Below are positions 18,019 to 27,567 of a stretch of 64,000 bases of DNA, piece after piece. The notes beneath the pieces were generated by a model, which saw only the letters and a list, made by a program, of their open reading frames with translations, was not told the origin of the DNA and did not search any database. Numbering within the stretch: position 1 is the stretch's first letter; the number at the start of each line of letters is the position of its first letter. A program made the position numbers and the translations under genes. The stretch covers positions 248,001 through 312,000 of the forward strand of contig CAVQVS010000006.1 in NCBI GenBank assembly GCA_963717215.1, written 5' to 3'. The DNA comes from Roseiarcus sp963717215. GTDB taxonomy: Bacteria; Pseudomonadota; Alphaproteobacteria; Rhizobiales; Beijerinckiaceae.

Positions 18019-19320
18019 TCATCCCCCAAAAGCACGCGTCAGGGTGAAGATCAAAAGCCCGACGAGCCCACCCACCAGCGTGCCGTTGATGCGGATATAT
18101 TGCAGGTCCTTGCCGACTTGAAGCTCCAGGCGGTTGACGAGCGTCGCGGTGTCCCAATTGTCGACGACCGCGGCGATATAGACGCCGATCTCGGCCCGCC
18201 GCGGTAGGATCGTGCGCAGCGCTAGGAGCCTGATCCGCCGGTTTATTCTCACCCGGCGCAAAGGATCCCCTTCTAGCCATCGGCCGAGGGCGCCGACGGA
18301 AGTCGCCAACCAGCCGACAATCGCTTCGGCTTGGCGCGGCAGATCGTGCCTGAGCGTCGTTTCCAGTTCGTCTCGCAGCGCCTGCGCTTGCTCCGCGAAT
18401 ACGGGATTGGCAAGAATTTCCTGCTTCAACGCCTCGCCCTTTGCCCGCATCTCGGGGTCATGGGCGAGGTCGGCGATCAACTTCTCGATCAGTGCATTGG
18501 CCTGCTGGCGCCACGGATGATCGGGATCGCGCATTTCTTTCAAGGTTTCCGTGAGCCCGTTGATTACCTTGGCGGCGATCATGTCGTCGACCCATTTGGG
18601 GATCCAGCGCGAGGACTTTTGCGCGACATGCCTGACGAGGGTCGCCTTGTAGCGCTCGAGCGTCACGCCCACGAAATCGAGCCCCTGATCAAGCAGCGTC
18701 TGGCTCGCGCCCTGCGCCCATAGGATCGAAAGTCCGCGCGAGGCGAGCGGCGCAGCGGGGACGGCTTCGATGCCGCGTCGCGCCGCCATGGCGACCCATT
18801 CGTCGATCGCTCCTCTCGGCAGGACGTCAAGCACATAGGGAATGGCGCGGCTGGCGCCGCCCGCAGCCGCCCGCGCGTTGCTTTCGTCTTCAAGCCATCG
18901 CGCGGCGAGACCGACGAAGTCGACCGTGGAAAGGCGGGCGATGGCGACGCGGGGAGAAAGGAAGTTGTTGGTGATGAAGCGTCCCATCGCCGCGCCGATG
19001 CGCCGCTTGTTTTCCGGAACGACCGCGGTATGGGGAATCGGCAGCCCAAGGGGACGACGGAAAAGCGCGACAACGGCGAACCAATCGGCGCATGCCCCAA
19101 CCATACCAGCTTCCGCGAACGCGCTCAGATAGGGCGCCCATACCCAGTGCGGCGGCGCACAGCGCATGACAAGGTAGATCGCCGCCATTAGGATGAGCAG
19201 GGATGTGGCGATCGTGCGCATGCGGCGCAATTCCGCCCTGCGCTCCGCCTGAGTTTCGAAGGCCTCGGAAGATCCCAGCGGCGCCGCCTCGGCGCCTGGA
19301 GATCGAGCATACTCTGTCAT
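18019..19320 (-). CDS. DUF445 (YjiN-like) membrane protein
   Basis: A 433-residue protein of the DUF445 family: an N-terminal membrane segment (TIATSLLILMAAIYLVMRC), the signature GACADWFAVVALFRRPLGLP followed by IPHTAVVPENKRRIG, a long helical region, and a C-terminal membrane segment in INGTLVGGLVGLLIFTL. The function of this family is not established. ATG 19320 is preferred; an ATG at 19380 in the same frame would add 20 residues. It is convergent with btaB and divergent from the 6S RNA. Confidence 0.88.
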   Translation of the reverse strand: MTEYARSPGAEAAPLGSSEAFETQAERRAELRRMRTIATSLLILMAAIYLVMRCAPPHWVWAPYLSAFAEAGMVGACADWFAVVALFRRPLGLPIPHTAVVPENKRRIGAAMGRFITNNFLSPRVAIARLSTVDFVGLAARWLEDESNARAAAGGASRAIPYVLDVLPRGAIDEWVAMAARRGIEAVPAAPLASRGLSILWAQGASQTLLDQGLDFVGVTLERYKATLVRHVAQKSSRWIPKWVDDMIAAKVINGLTETLKEMRDPDHPWRQQANALIEKLIADLAHDPEMRAKGEALKQEILANPVFAEQAQALRDELETTLRHDLPRQAEAIVGWLATSVGALGRWLEGDPLRRVRINRRIRLLALRTILPRRAEIGVYIAAVVDNWDTATLVNRLELQVGKDLQYIRINGTLVGGLVGLLIFTLTRAFGG

Positions 19321-19472
19321 TGTAGGGTTGCGCTCATTTAAGGCGATCGAAGGTTCGGCAACGATATAGGCATCGCCCATGGCGCAGCGATAGATCCTTT
19401 TGACCGCGCAAAAAGTCCAGAGGGCTTGAGCCGCCGCCCTAGCCATCTCGTGGGGAAGCGCCTAAATAGCTC

Positions 19473-19630
19473 ATGCGGGGCTGTGTGGCGCGTCAGGACA
19501 ACATTCCTCGGGGCCGTACGATCCCTATGGGGGCTGTCCCTGTCGAGGCTCGTGGGCTTCGGTATATGGCTCCCACCTACTCACGTAGGCGCCCGGGATC
19601 ACCGTCCAACGGCCGTCTCGGCTCCGCGCT
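19473..19630 (+). ncRNA. ssrS: 6S RNA
   Basis: A non-coding block directly before a 5-formyl-THF cyclo-ligase gene, the classic place for 6S RNA. The ends pair: GCGGGGCTG at 19475-19483 with CGGCTCCGC at 19619-19627 (nine pairs including G-U). Inside, ATTCCTCGGGGCC and the later CTCCCACCTACTCACGTAGG and CCCGGGATCACC are the segments I know from alphaproteobacterial 6S RNAs, giving the long interrupted hairpin with a central bubble. 6S RNA binds the housekeeping RNA polymerase as a promoter mimic in stationary phase. Exact ends are estimated to a few bases. Confidence 0.85.
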
Positions 19631-19638
19631 TTATTCTT

Positions 19639-20247
19639 GTGGGTTTTCGGATTGGCGACGGGTTGACCTCTACCAACGCCGAGAAGGCCGCTCTGCGCCA
19701 CGCCGCTCTCGCCCGGCGAGCAGGGGTCGAACCCGTTGTAGGCCTCGCTCTCAACAGCCGCCTATCGCAGGAAGGACTTGGCTTCGCGCGCCTTTGGCGT
19801 CCTTACGTTGTCTCGGCCTTTCATCCGCTGCGCGGCGAGCCGGATACACTCCCGCTTTTGACCACGCTTGCCAACGAAGGATATGCGACCGCTCTGCCGG
19901 CAGTCGTTGGCCGCGAATCGCCGCTAACCTTTCGCCTCTGGCGACCCGGGGACCCTACCCGCGCGGGCGCAATGTCCATTCGCGAACCCCTCGAGGAGGC
20001 GCCCGTCGTTGACCCGGACCTCTTGTTCGTCCCGCTTGCATGCTTCGACCGGCGCGGCCACCGCATCGGCTATGGCGCCGGCTATTACGACCGGACCCTG
20101 ACCAACTTACGCGCTATGAAGTTCGTTCATGCAGTTGGTGTCGCCTATGGGGTATGCGAAGTCGAGGCTGTGCCTTATGAAATGCATGACCAGAGCCTGG
20201 ACGCGATTGTAACCGACCAGGAAACCATTCTCTTCAGCGAGAAATGA
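19639..20247 (+). CDS. 5-formyltetrahydrofolate cyclo-ligase
   Basis: About 202 residues of the YgfA/MTHFS family. The diagnostic PLACFDRRGHRIGYGAGYYD is present (GxGxGYYDR, binding ATP and folate), with AFHPLRGEPDTLPLL and TALPAVVGRESPLTFRLW earlier. It converts 5-formyl-THF to 5,10-methenyl-THF using ATP. The frame is open through the 6S RNA, so the start must lie after it: GTG 19639 or TTG 19663 are candidates. Co-transcription with 6S RNA is usual in proteobacteria. The stop overlaps the ATG of the next gene at 20244. Confidence 0.9.
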   Translation: MGFRIGDGLTSTNAEKAALRHAALARRAGVEPVVGLALNSRLSQEGLGFARLWRPYVVSAFHPLRGEPDTLPLLTTLANEGYATALPAVVGRESPLTFRLWRPGDPTRAGAMSIREPLEEAPVVDPDLLFVPLACFDRRGHRIGYGAGYYDRTLTNLRAMKFVHAVGVAYGVCEVEAVPYEMHDQSLDAIVTDQETILFSEK

Positions 20248-21064
20248 TCCGTCTCCTATTCATCGGCGACATCGTCGGGCGGTCGGGACGGGCCGTCGTG
20301 CTTGAGCAGGTTCCCATTCTGCGCGCCCGCTGGGGCCTGGATTTCGTCGTCGTGAATGGCGAGAACGCGGCGGCGGGCTTTGGTCTCACTGAGAACCTGT
20401 TCGAGGAGTTCCTTTCCGTCGGCGTCGACGCGGTGACGCTCGGCAATCACGCCTTCGATCAGCGTGAGGCGCTCGTGTTCATTGAGCGCCAGCCGCGCCT
20501 AATCCGCCCAGTCAATTTCCCCCCGGGCACGCCAGGGCGGGCGCCACGGTTGTCCACAATGCGAAGGGCGCGCGGCTGCTCATCGTGAACGCAATGGGCC
20601 GTATCTTCATGGACGCGCTCGACGATCCGTTCGCCGCCGTCAAGCGCGAACTCTGCCTCTATCCGCTTTGCGAGGCCTGCAACGCCTCCATCGTCGACTT
20701 CCACGCCGAAGCGTCGAGCGAGAAGTCGGCGTTCGGCCATTTCGTCGACGGCAAGGCGAGCCTTATGGTTGGAACACATACGCATACGCCCAGCGCCGAT
20801 CATCGCATCCTGGCCGGAGGAACCGGCTTCATCACTGACGTCGGCATGACCGGCGACTACGATTTGGTGATCGGCATGGACAAGAAAGAGCCGTTGCGCC
20901 GTTTCACAAGCAAGATCTCTTCCGGTCGCTTCGAACCGGCTTTGGGTCCGGCCACGCTGTGTGCCATCGCTGCCGAGATCGGCCCGGATGGCTTAACGAA
21001 AGCCATTGCGCCGGTCAGGATCGGTGGTCTTCTGGAGCCCGCCGAGCCCGATTTCTGGACCTGA
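20244..21064 (+). pseudogene. YmdB-type metallophosphoesterase (TIGR00282), single-base frameshift
   Basis: The first half, LLFIGDIVGRSGR and VVNGENAAAGFGL up to TLGNHAFDQ, is in one frame. The second half, LLIVNAMGRIFMD, IVDFHAEASSEK, MVGTHTHTPSADHRIL and ITDVGMTGDYDLVIGMDK, is in another. Together they make a normal protein of about 273 residues with the dinuclear-metal ligands (GD, GEN, GNH, FHAE, GTHTH). The switch lies in the G/C run near 20535-20548, where adding one base joins PGRGATVVHN. The family hydrolyses 2',3'-cyclic nucleotides. Overlaps with the cyclo-ligase stop and the gph start indicate one operon. A sequence error is the likely cause. Confidence 0.85.
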
Positions 21065-21798
21065 TGGGGATGATCGCTCCCACCATTGTCTATGACCTCG
21101 ACGGCACGCTTGCTGACACCGCCGAGGATTTGATGGCCACCCTCAATTGGCTACTGGGAAGAGAAGGCCTTGCGCCACTCAAGGTAGAAACCTCCGGTTC
21201 GCTGCTCGGGGCCGGCGCGCGGGCGTTAATTAAGCGCGGCTTCGCCGCTTCGGGCAAAACCCTTGATCCAGAAACTACCGAGACCTTGTTCGTCGACTAC
21301 CTTGCCCATTATAGCGCCCATATCGCGGTTCATACTCGGCTTTATCCAGGCGTCGCCATGGCGCTTGCGACGTTCGCGCGCGCTGGATGGCGGCAAGCGA
21401 TCTGCACGAACAAGACTGAAGGCTTAGCCAAGCTCCTTGTCACAGAACTCGGGATCACCGAGCACTTCGCCTTCATCTGCGGCCAGGACACGTTCGGAAT
21501 TGGCAAGCCGAACGCTACGCCGCTCCTCAAGACAATTATCGCTTCGGGCGGCGCAGCGGAACGTGCGATCATGGTCGGGGATTCGGAGACCGACATCAAA
21601 ACGGCCCGCGCCGCCGGCGTGCCCATGATCGCGGTTGACTTTGGCTATGCCGATGTTCCGGTGCAGGAACTCGGGCCCGACCGGGTGATCTCGCATTTCG
21701 ATCAGCTCATGAAGGCCTGCTACGCACTGCTGGTTGGTGACGACGATCCTTCGACTGAGCCAACGGACCAGTGTATCCTCCACCTTCCGTTCGGGTGA
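21064..21798 (+). CDS. gph: Phosphoglycolate phosphatase-like HAD hydrolase
   Basis: A 244-residue HAD phosphatase with motif I VYDLDGTLADTAED (nucleophile Asp near residue 10), motif II ICTNKT, and motifs III/IV GKPNATPLL and MVGDSETDIKTARAAG. The cap-1 helical domain lies between motifs I and II, as in Gph. It would dephosphorylate 2-phosphoglycolate, but HAD specificity is hard to call. ATG 21064 overlaps the stop of the preceding gene (TGATG); ATG 21070 is an alternative. Confidence 0.85.
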   Translation: MGMIAPTIVYDLDGTLADTAEDLMATLNWLLGREGLAPLKVETSGSLLGAGARALIKRGFAASGKTLDPETTETLFVDYLAHYSAHIAVHTRLYPGVAMALATFARAGWRQAICTNKTEGLAKLLVTELGITEHFAFICGQDTFGIGKPNATPLLKTIIASGGAAERAIMVGDSETDIKTARAAGVPMIAVDFGYADVPVQELGPDRVISHFDQLMKACYALLVGDDDPSTEPTDQCILHLPFG

Positions 21799-22015
21799 AG
21801 CTCAATCATCGACGCGGTTTCCGTGCCCTTGGCGTGTACATCGGCCTACGCACCGCCGGCCAAGATGAGAAGGTATCCGTGGAGGCGACCTACCGAGACG
21901 GATGCGCAAAGTTATCTGGCTAGGCTAGCTTCATCGCGTACCTCGAGTAGGTGCATCTAAACTGGCGGCCGCCCAACTGGCGGCCGCGCCCTTCCGCAAG
22001 CGTACCGAACCTCGG

Positions 22016-22705
22016 CTAGGGCGTAATATCGTTCGGGAAGCAATGCGGATGCTCGAAGCCGGTCGGCGGACTGCCCGTCGGCGCATACAAAATGTTGTCG
22101 GTGCCGTTCGGACCCACACCTCCCGCGGGGATCCCGGCCAATCCGGCGTTACGACGCATCCTGTAGGCAATCGCGTGATCCGCGCAGGAGGAGTCGCCGC
22201 TGACGCCAAGTCCGCCGATCACCTGCCCGCTCTGATACAGGGCCACCCCGCCGCCGAAAGTGATGATGCCGCCTGGCACGAACCCAATGCCCGAACCTTG
22301 CGGCTGGAATGCTGGGTTGAATGGATTCGAGTTGTTCAGGCCATACAGCGAACCGCCAGGCTGCGTCGGCGCATAGAGGTTGGCCGTCGACAGCGCCAGA
22401 CCGCTATTGCTAAAATCATTTGCGGTGCTTGCCTTGGCAATGGCGATAGAACGGCTGCCGGGCCAGGGGTCGTTCCCGCTATTGATCACTGAACAGAGCT
22501 TTCCTGTGCGATCAACAATCGCAGACCACATCCGGTTCGGTGTGAAAAGTCCGCCGTTGTGGTCGGGCAGAGCAATCACGACTGCCAGTTGATTCTGCAC
22601 GGCCGTAACGGTCGACGCAGGAATCGCGCAAGCGAGCTGGGCGTTCGACGCGGTAGGAAGTATAGCCAGCAAACTGACGGCGGGAATAGCAATCCATTTC
22701 AGCAT
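22016..22705 (-). CDS. Exported GlcG/HbpS-type protein
   Basis: About 229 residues with a clear signal peptide (MLKWIAIPAVSLLAILPTAS, cleavage after SNA) and an AAGGAG site 7-8 bases before ATG 22705. The mature part follows the GlcG/HbpS (DUF336) pattern: WSAIVDRTGKLCSVINSG, SRSIAIAKASTANDFS, FGGGVALYQSGQVIGGLGVS and GDSSCADHAIAYRMRR near the end. Members bind haem or other small ligands and many are extracytoplasmic. It stands next to a PEP-CTERM gene and the type II secretion locus, so it could be secreted cargo; that is inference. Confidence 0.8.
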   Translation of the reverse strand: MLKWIAIPAVSLLAILPTASNAQLACAIPASTVTAVQNQLAVVIALPDHNGGLFTPNRMWSAIVDRTGKLCSVINSGNDPWPGSRSIAIAKASTANDFSNSGLALSTANLYAPTQPGGSLYGLNNSNPFNPAFQPQGSGIGFVPGGIITFGGGVALYQSGQVIGGLGVSGDSSCADHAIAYRMRRNAGLAGIPAGGVGPNGTDNILYAPTGSPPTGFEHPHCFPNDITP

Positions 22706-22788
22706 TGTACAACTCCTTCGGTTATGAAGTGGGGACAAAACAACCAGACGCTAGACGGAGCGTGTAGCTTAGGCCGGCGAAGCAGACT

Positions 22789-23379
22789 TTAGGCGACGGT
22801 TTGAAAGCGCTTTCGCCTGTGGGCCATTATGGAAAGGGTAACCAGCCCTATCCCCATCAGGGCCCACGAAGCGGGCTCCGGCACCTCAGTGACGAGAACG
22901 GAGACATTCGCCTGCGCGAAGTCGCCGTCCACGAACCCACCGTAGGGCGACGCCAAGCCCTGGAACGTGGAGATGAAGTCCCAGATGCCAAGGTCATGGA
23001 AACCGGCCATTGCCGCGAGACTGAATGTGCCCAAGCTGAATGTGCTGGCGTCGATGGCCGTAGCGCTGGTGACGCCAAGAGAATTGGTGTCCAGCAACAC
23101 TTCATAAACCGTGCCCGTCCTGGTGTTCGCGGTCGTCCCAAGATCGGTAATCGTGATGGTGATCTCGCCGGAGATGGGCGCCACGAACCCGATGTCACCG
23201 GTGAGCAGACCGCCGCCAAAACCGCCGTTCGGGTTTCCGAGACTCGGATCAATTCCTAAGGGCGGCGATGCGCCGATGTCCGCAGTCACCGTGCCGTCAA
23301 AAAGAACAATCGGAGCGGCACGCGCTTCGCCCATCGTCGCGAGCGCGAGCAGCGCTGCGGTAACAGCCAAGCCTCTCAT
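22789..23379 (-). CDS. PEP-CTERM sorted exported protein
   Basis: A 196-residue protein with an N-terminal signal peptide (MRGLAVTAALLALATMGEAR, cleavage after ARA) and a textbook C-terminal sorting tail: VPEPASWALMGIGLV, a hydrophobic helix, and a basic end (HRRKR). The middle is beta-rich and Gly/Thr/Asp-rich with no cysteines. PEP-CTERM proteins are cut and anchored or released by an exosortase, usually together with extracellular polysaccharide. No exosortase gene is in this window. Confidence 0.88.
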   Translation of the reverse strand: MRGLAVTAALLALATMGEARAAPIVLFDGTVTADIGASPPLGIDPSLGNPNGGFGGGLLTGDIGFVAPISGEITITITDLGTTANTRTGTVYEVLLDTNSLGVTSATAIDASTFSLGTFSLAAMAGFHDLGIWDFISTFQGLASPYGGFVDGDFAQANVSVLVTEVPEPASWALMGIGLVTLSIMAHRRKRFQTVA

Positions 23380-23913
23380 GTGGAGTCCCCGACCCAGTTA
23401 TTAATGAGCCATTCGGCTCTCAATTACGTAACGGTATACGTAGAAGAACACACCATTGTGAACTTACAGTCAAGAGGCGAAAAAATAAATTTGCAAGGCT
23501 CGGCAGGGGTTGGTCGAGCTGCCCAGGATGGCCGTCGTTCGCCGGTCCGATGTGCTTGCAACCGCCCGGCCGTTCCCGCTGACGTTCGCGGTGCTATGCG
23601 TACAGAAACGATGATTGGGAATCTCAGCGCCGCGCGTCCGCCGCCACAATTCAGATGCAAGCGCCCGGGCCGCAACCACCCATTGATGAGAGCCCACGCC
23701 TGGCGTCGGCATGTCTACAATCTCGAGGTTTCTGGACGGTGCGAAAAATGCGTGGCTAAATCGCGTCCTCTAGCGACTGGATATCGATCCCGGAGGGGCT
23801 AAAGCGACGAAAAGCCAACGGCGCGTGTACTGGTTTCTCCAAAGGAGGAGACAGAGCATCGGATCCACGAAATCACAGATCCAGTCACACAATTTTGATA
23901 CCCTGTTGTTTCC
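23380..23913. other. Intergenic stretch upstream of gspD
   Basis: These 534 bases lie between the divergent PEP-CTERM and gspD genes. An open frame at 23380-23802 has no recognisable features. The stretch should contain promoters for both genes; I see no operator I can name. Confidence 0.4.
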
Positions 23914-26210
23914 ATGCTATTATCGAACGAGCACTATCGATTGAAACTGAATGCGACGCTGCGACCGGGGACGCCGTTGAGGAACCAGAGTGGCCCTTCT
24001 CCCGGGATATTGCCTTTGGTAGCGCTGGCGATCCTTTCGCTGGGCGGGTGTCTCCAAGCTGCATTCGACCCGGGGCCAAGCAAAGACCCGCCAAACGCAT
24101 ACGACGCCATTCGCTCGGCGGACCTCCAGCCTCGGTTTCCAGCAGCGACACGAAATGCGAACACTGGGGGACCGGAGCCCAAGGGCGTCAGCTATTACGG
24201 AGCTCCGGTCGAAGCGTTGGTCGCAACAGCCCCGGATACACCTGAACGCGATAGCGCGGGCGGTTTCGCCCTGAACTTCGAGAATACGCCGGTCGCAACG
24301 GTCGCCAAAGTCGTATTGGGCGATATCCTGAATGTTGGCTACGCAATCGATCCCCGCGCGCAAGGCACGATCAGTCTATCGTCAGGCCGTCCGATCGCCA
24401 AAAGCGACATGCTTTTCGTTCTCGAAAACGCATTGCGTGTCAATAATCTGCTGCTGGTTCGCGATGTCGTCGGCTACCGCATCCTGCCCGCGACCGATGG
24501 AGCGATTGGATCGATTGATCGCCCGGGCGCCAATGGCTCCACTGAGCCTGGGTACGGCCTGACGGTCATCCCCGTCCAGTACGTGTCCGGTGAGACGTTG
24601 GTCAAGCTGATGGAGGGCTTCGAATCCAAGCCGGGCGCGATCCGGACAGATCCGAGTGGGAAAATTCTGCTTGTCTTAGGAACAGGCACCGAGCGTCAAG
24701 CCGCGGTCGATACTGTTCGAACATTTGACGTCGACTGGCTGCGAGGCCAGTCCGTCGGCATATATCCGGTGTACAACGGCGCGCCGTCGACGTTGGTCAC
24801 CGAGTTGGAAAAGGTCATGGACTCGGGCGAGAGCGGCCTCAGCCATAATATGGTGAAATTCCAGGCAATCGAGCGGCAAAATTCGATCCTGGTGGTAGCC
24901 TCAAAGCCTCAATTGCTGCGCATGGCTTCGACCTGGATTGCCAGGCTGGACAAGTCCTCGGTGGCAAGCACCGGGGTCAAGGTATATCGCGTGAAATATG
25001 GCGATGCAAAGCAGATGGCCGGCCTTTTGAGCAATATGTTCACGGGGAGCGGATCCACAGGGCTGGAGTTTGCCGCCAATCAGATTGCGCCGAACGCGGG
25101 AACGACCGCCCTAAGCACGGTCGACAAGCTGACCGGTGGCGGAAGACAGGAAACGCCCAACGCAATTGCGCCTGGGGGAGCAGGCCAAGGCGCAGACGCC
25201 GCAGCTGCGATCTCGACGGCCGGGACACTGGGGCCTTTGGGCGGAGGAGGCTCCGGCGGCGCCGGCGCGCCCCTGCCGAATGTGCGCATCACGGCCGACG
25301 TCCCGAACAATTCGATCCTTGTGTACGCCAGCGAGGAAGATTACCGCATCATCGAGCGCGCCCTGACCCAACTCGACCGTCCAAAACTGCAAGTCGCTAT
25401 AGACGTGACAATCGCCGAGGTCACGCTCAATGACCAACTGGATTACGGCGTGCAGTTTTTTCTTGACAAGGGAGCTCTGTTGAACGTCTCCCAAAGCGCA
25501 GTGCCGATTACTCCGACGCTGCCGGGATTTAACGTTGTGTTGGGAAACGCACTCTCGCCGCGGGTCATTATCAACGCATTGCATCAGTACACAGACGTAA
25601 AGATCTTTCTAATCCGTCTCTTGTGGTCGTCGATAACCAACCAGCGACCTTGGAGGTTGGCGATCAGGTGCCGATAACCACCGGCAGCGCAACAGTGCTC
25701 AGCGCCAACAATGCTGTCGTAAACACGGTTGACTACAAAAACACCGGCATCATCCTAAAGGTTCAGCCGCGGGTGAATTCCAATGGCACCGTCCTTCTCG
25801 ACATCGAGCAGGAAATCAGCGCCGTGGTCGACAATCTCACCAATGGCGCCCCTGCCTCAACGACCACCAACCTGACCCCGACGATTTCCGAGCGCCGGGT
25901 GAAGAGTGAGTTGTCGGTCGCAAACGGGCAGACCGTGTTGCTCGCCGGACTGATCCAGGAAACCCAAAGCGTCACCCATTCGGGCATTCCGATCCTGGAC
26001 CAAATCCCGGGAGTTGGAAATGCCTTCGGGTCGAAGAGCAACTCGGTCGCCCGCACCGAACTGATTCTTTTCATTAGGCCCCAAATCATTCGTGACGGCG
26101 CTGACGCATCCGTTGTTGCCGAAGAGCTGCGATCGAAAATGCGCGGCGGCCAATTGGGTTCATTGGGACTACCCAAACTCTTGCCCGAGCCCCACAGGAC
26201 GCTCCAGTGA
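23914..26210 (+). pseudogene. gspD: Type II secretion secretin GspD, single-base frameshift
   Basis: Outer-membrane channel of the T2SS. The N-terminus has a lipoprotein signal with lipobox LSLGGC (Cys46). N0-N3 domains follow: FENTPVATVAKVVLGDILN, IPVQYVSGETLVKL, VKVYRVKYGDAKQM, then a Gly/Ala-rich linker and NVRITADVPNNSILVYASEE. The secretin domain continues (VAIDVTIAEVTLNDQLDYGV). At about 25607 the frame shifts: DVKI is followed, one base out, by SNPSLVVVDNQPATLEVGDQ and the rest of the secretin core up to GQTVLLAGLIQ and ELILFIRPQIIRD. One missing base in the TTT near 25606 explains it. The repaired product is about 765 residues. The stop overlaps the gspO start. Confidence 0.9.
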
Positions 26211-26857
26211 CAGCGCACGAACCTGGTGCAGCTGAATCAGCTCACGGGTCGGAATTGGGCGTCTCGCTCGAGCGTACGGATTCCTTCGGGGCAGGCGCGC
26301 GAAGGCCAAGTCTAAGCCTTGGATGGATCCTCCTAAGTGGGAGCGTATTGTTTGTGAGCATCGCGATATCGCCTGGAATCGTTGGCGCTTTAGGGGGCGC
26401 GCTCGGCCTCCTGATGCTTGGCGTCGCGACGTCGGACGCTCGGCGATACGTCGTTCCTGACGCCTTGAGCGGAGGCGCGTTTGTTCTTGGTCTCGTCCGC
26501 GCGGCGGCAGCCGACTCCGACTCAGGCTTTGCCGCAGCGCTAATGGCGATTTCCCGGGCGGCTTTCGCTGCCGGATTGTTTTTGCTCGTGCGTATTGTCT
26601 ATCGGCGCTTCCGCGGGTACGACGGCCTTGGTCTCGGGGATGTTAAGTTGGCTGGCGCAGCGGGGGCGTGGCTCAGCCTGACAGTCCTGCCGATTGCGAT
26701 CGAAATTGCGGCGATCACTGCGCTTGCCGCCTACGTGTTTCGTCAGAGAAAGAGGGCGCGCATGGTACGCGCCGTCGGCCGGATTCCGTTCGGAGCCTTT
26801 TTTGCCCCGGCGATATGGGTGGGGTGGGTCATTGACACCCTCACACCCCTAAATTAG
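26207..26857 (+). CDS. gspO: Prepilin peptidase (type IV leader peptidase) GspO
   Basis: A 216-residue membrane aspartic protease of family A24. The two catalytic Asp motifs are present: TSDARRYVVPDALS (about residue 80) and GYDGLGLGDVKLAGAAGAWL (about residue 145). It lacks the N-terminal cytoplasmic zinc/methyltransferase domain of full PilD/GspO, as in the shorter A24 enzymes. It would cut the leaders of the pseudopilins GspG-K encoded further on. The GTG start overlaps the gspD stop (GTGA at 26207-26210). Confidence 0.87.
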   Translation: MTAHEPGAAESAHGSELGVSLERTDSFGAGARRPSLSLGWILLSGSVLFVSIAISPGIVGALGGALGLLMLGVATSDARRYVVPDALSGGAFVLGLVRAAAADSDSGFAAALMAISRAAFAAGLFLLVRIVYRRFRGYDGLGLGDVKLAGAAGAWLSLTVLPIAIEIAAITALAAYVFRQRKRARMVRAVGRIPFGAFFAPAIWVGWVIDTLTPLN

Positions 26858-26885
26858 GCGCTCTCACTTCACTGGAGGTTCGCGG

Positions 26886-27506
26886 GTGTCGAGGCCAGCC
26901 AGCGACCGGGAAATCTGGAGATGGATCCGCGACCACCGGTCGGCGCGCAACACTGTGGTCCGACCCCGACGCGGGCGGATACTCGCTGCGGTCCGTTGGA
27001 TCCTCCTTGTTCCTATGTTGTCGATGCATTTGGCCTTCGCGGCGCGTGCGGACACCTTTGCAGCCGGCGCTCGCGCGTATGCTGCGCGCAACTACGTCTG
27101 GGCGGCTCAGGTCCTTCTGCCTCTTGCAGAACAACGCGATGAACGTGCGCAGACCTATCTCGGCGTGATGTATCTGCGTGGTGAGGGCGTGCCGCAAAAT
27201 TTTCCTGTCGCCGCCTACTGGCTTAAGCTCGCTTCGGCGGCCGGCGTTCCGACGGCTCAGTACTTCCTTGGATTGATGTACGACAAGGGACAAGGCATGC
27301 CGCAGGACTTCGTGCTTGCACAAGCGTGGCTGAACCTCGCCGTCGCGCACGCCGAGCCGAGAATGCGGGACCGTTGGGCGCTCATTCGCAACGCGATCGC
27401 TTCCAAGATGACAGAGGCGCAACTCGGAGAAGCCCGGCGACTTGCGTACGAATGGCAGCCCGAACCGAATTTGGCGCTCAACTGGCGTCTTGACACCCTT
27501 CGATAG
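26886..27506 (+). CDS. Exported Sel1-repeat protein
   Basis: GTG 26886 follows a GGAGG site by seven bases and gives 206 residues. A hydrophobic segment (ILLVPMLSMHLAFAARA, about 37-55) acts as signal or anchor. The mature part holds Sel1-like TPR repeats: AQTYLGVMYLRGEGVPQNFP with VAAYWLKLASAAG, then AQYFLGLMYDKGQGMPQDF with LAQAWLNLAVAHA. Sel1 proteins are scaffolds for protein contacts. It lies 29 bases after gspO and is the last plus-strand gene before the converging gspN, so it may assist the secretion machine, perhaps in assembly of the secretin; that role is inference. Confidence 0.82.
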   Translation: MSRPASDREIWRWIRDHRSARNTVVRPRRGRILAAVRWILLVPMLSMHLAFAARADTFAAGARAYAARNYVWAAQVLLPLAEQRDERAQTYLGVMYLRGEGVPQNFPVAAYWLKLASAAGVPTAQYFLGLMYDKGQGMPQDFVLAQAWLNLAVAHAEPRMRDRWALIRNAIASKMTEAQLGEARRLAYEWQPEPNLALNWRLDTLR

Positions 27507-27567
27507 TCACACGCCGAGCGCCAACCTCGCCTCGGCAACGGTTGCAAGAGATCGAGGCGTCCCGAAT

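Noticed and set aside
18019..18280. Plus- and minus-strand overlapping open frames inside the DUF445 gene
   Set aside because: High-GC shadow frames of a clearly conserved gene.
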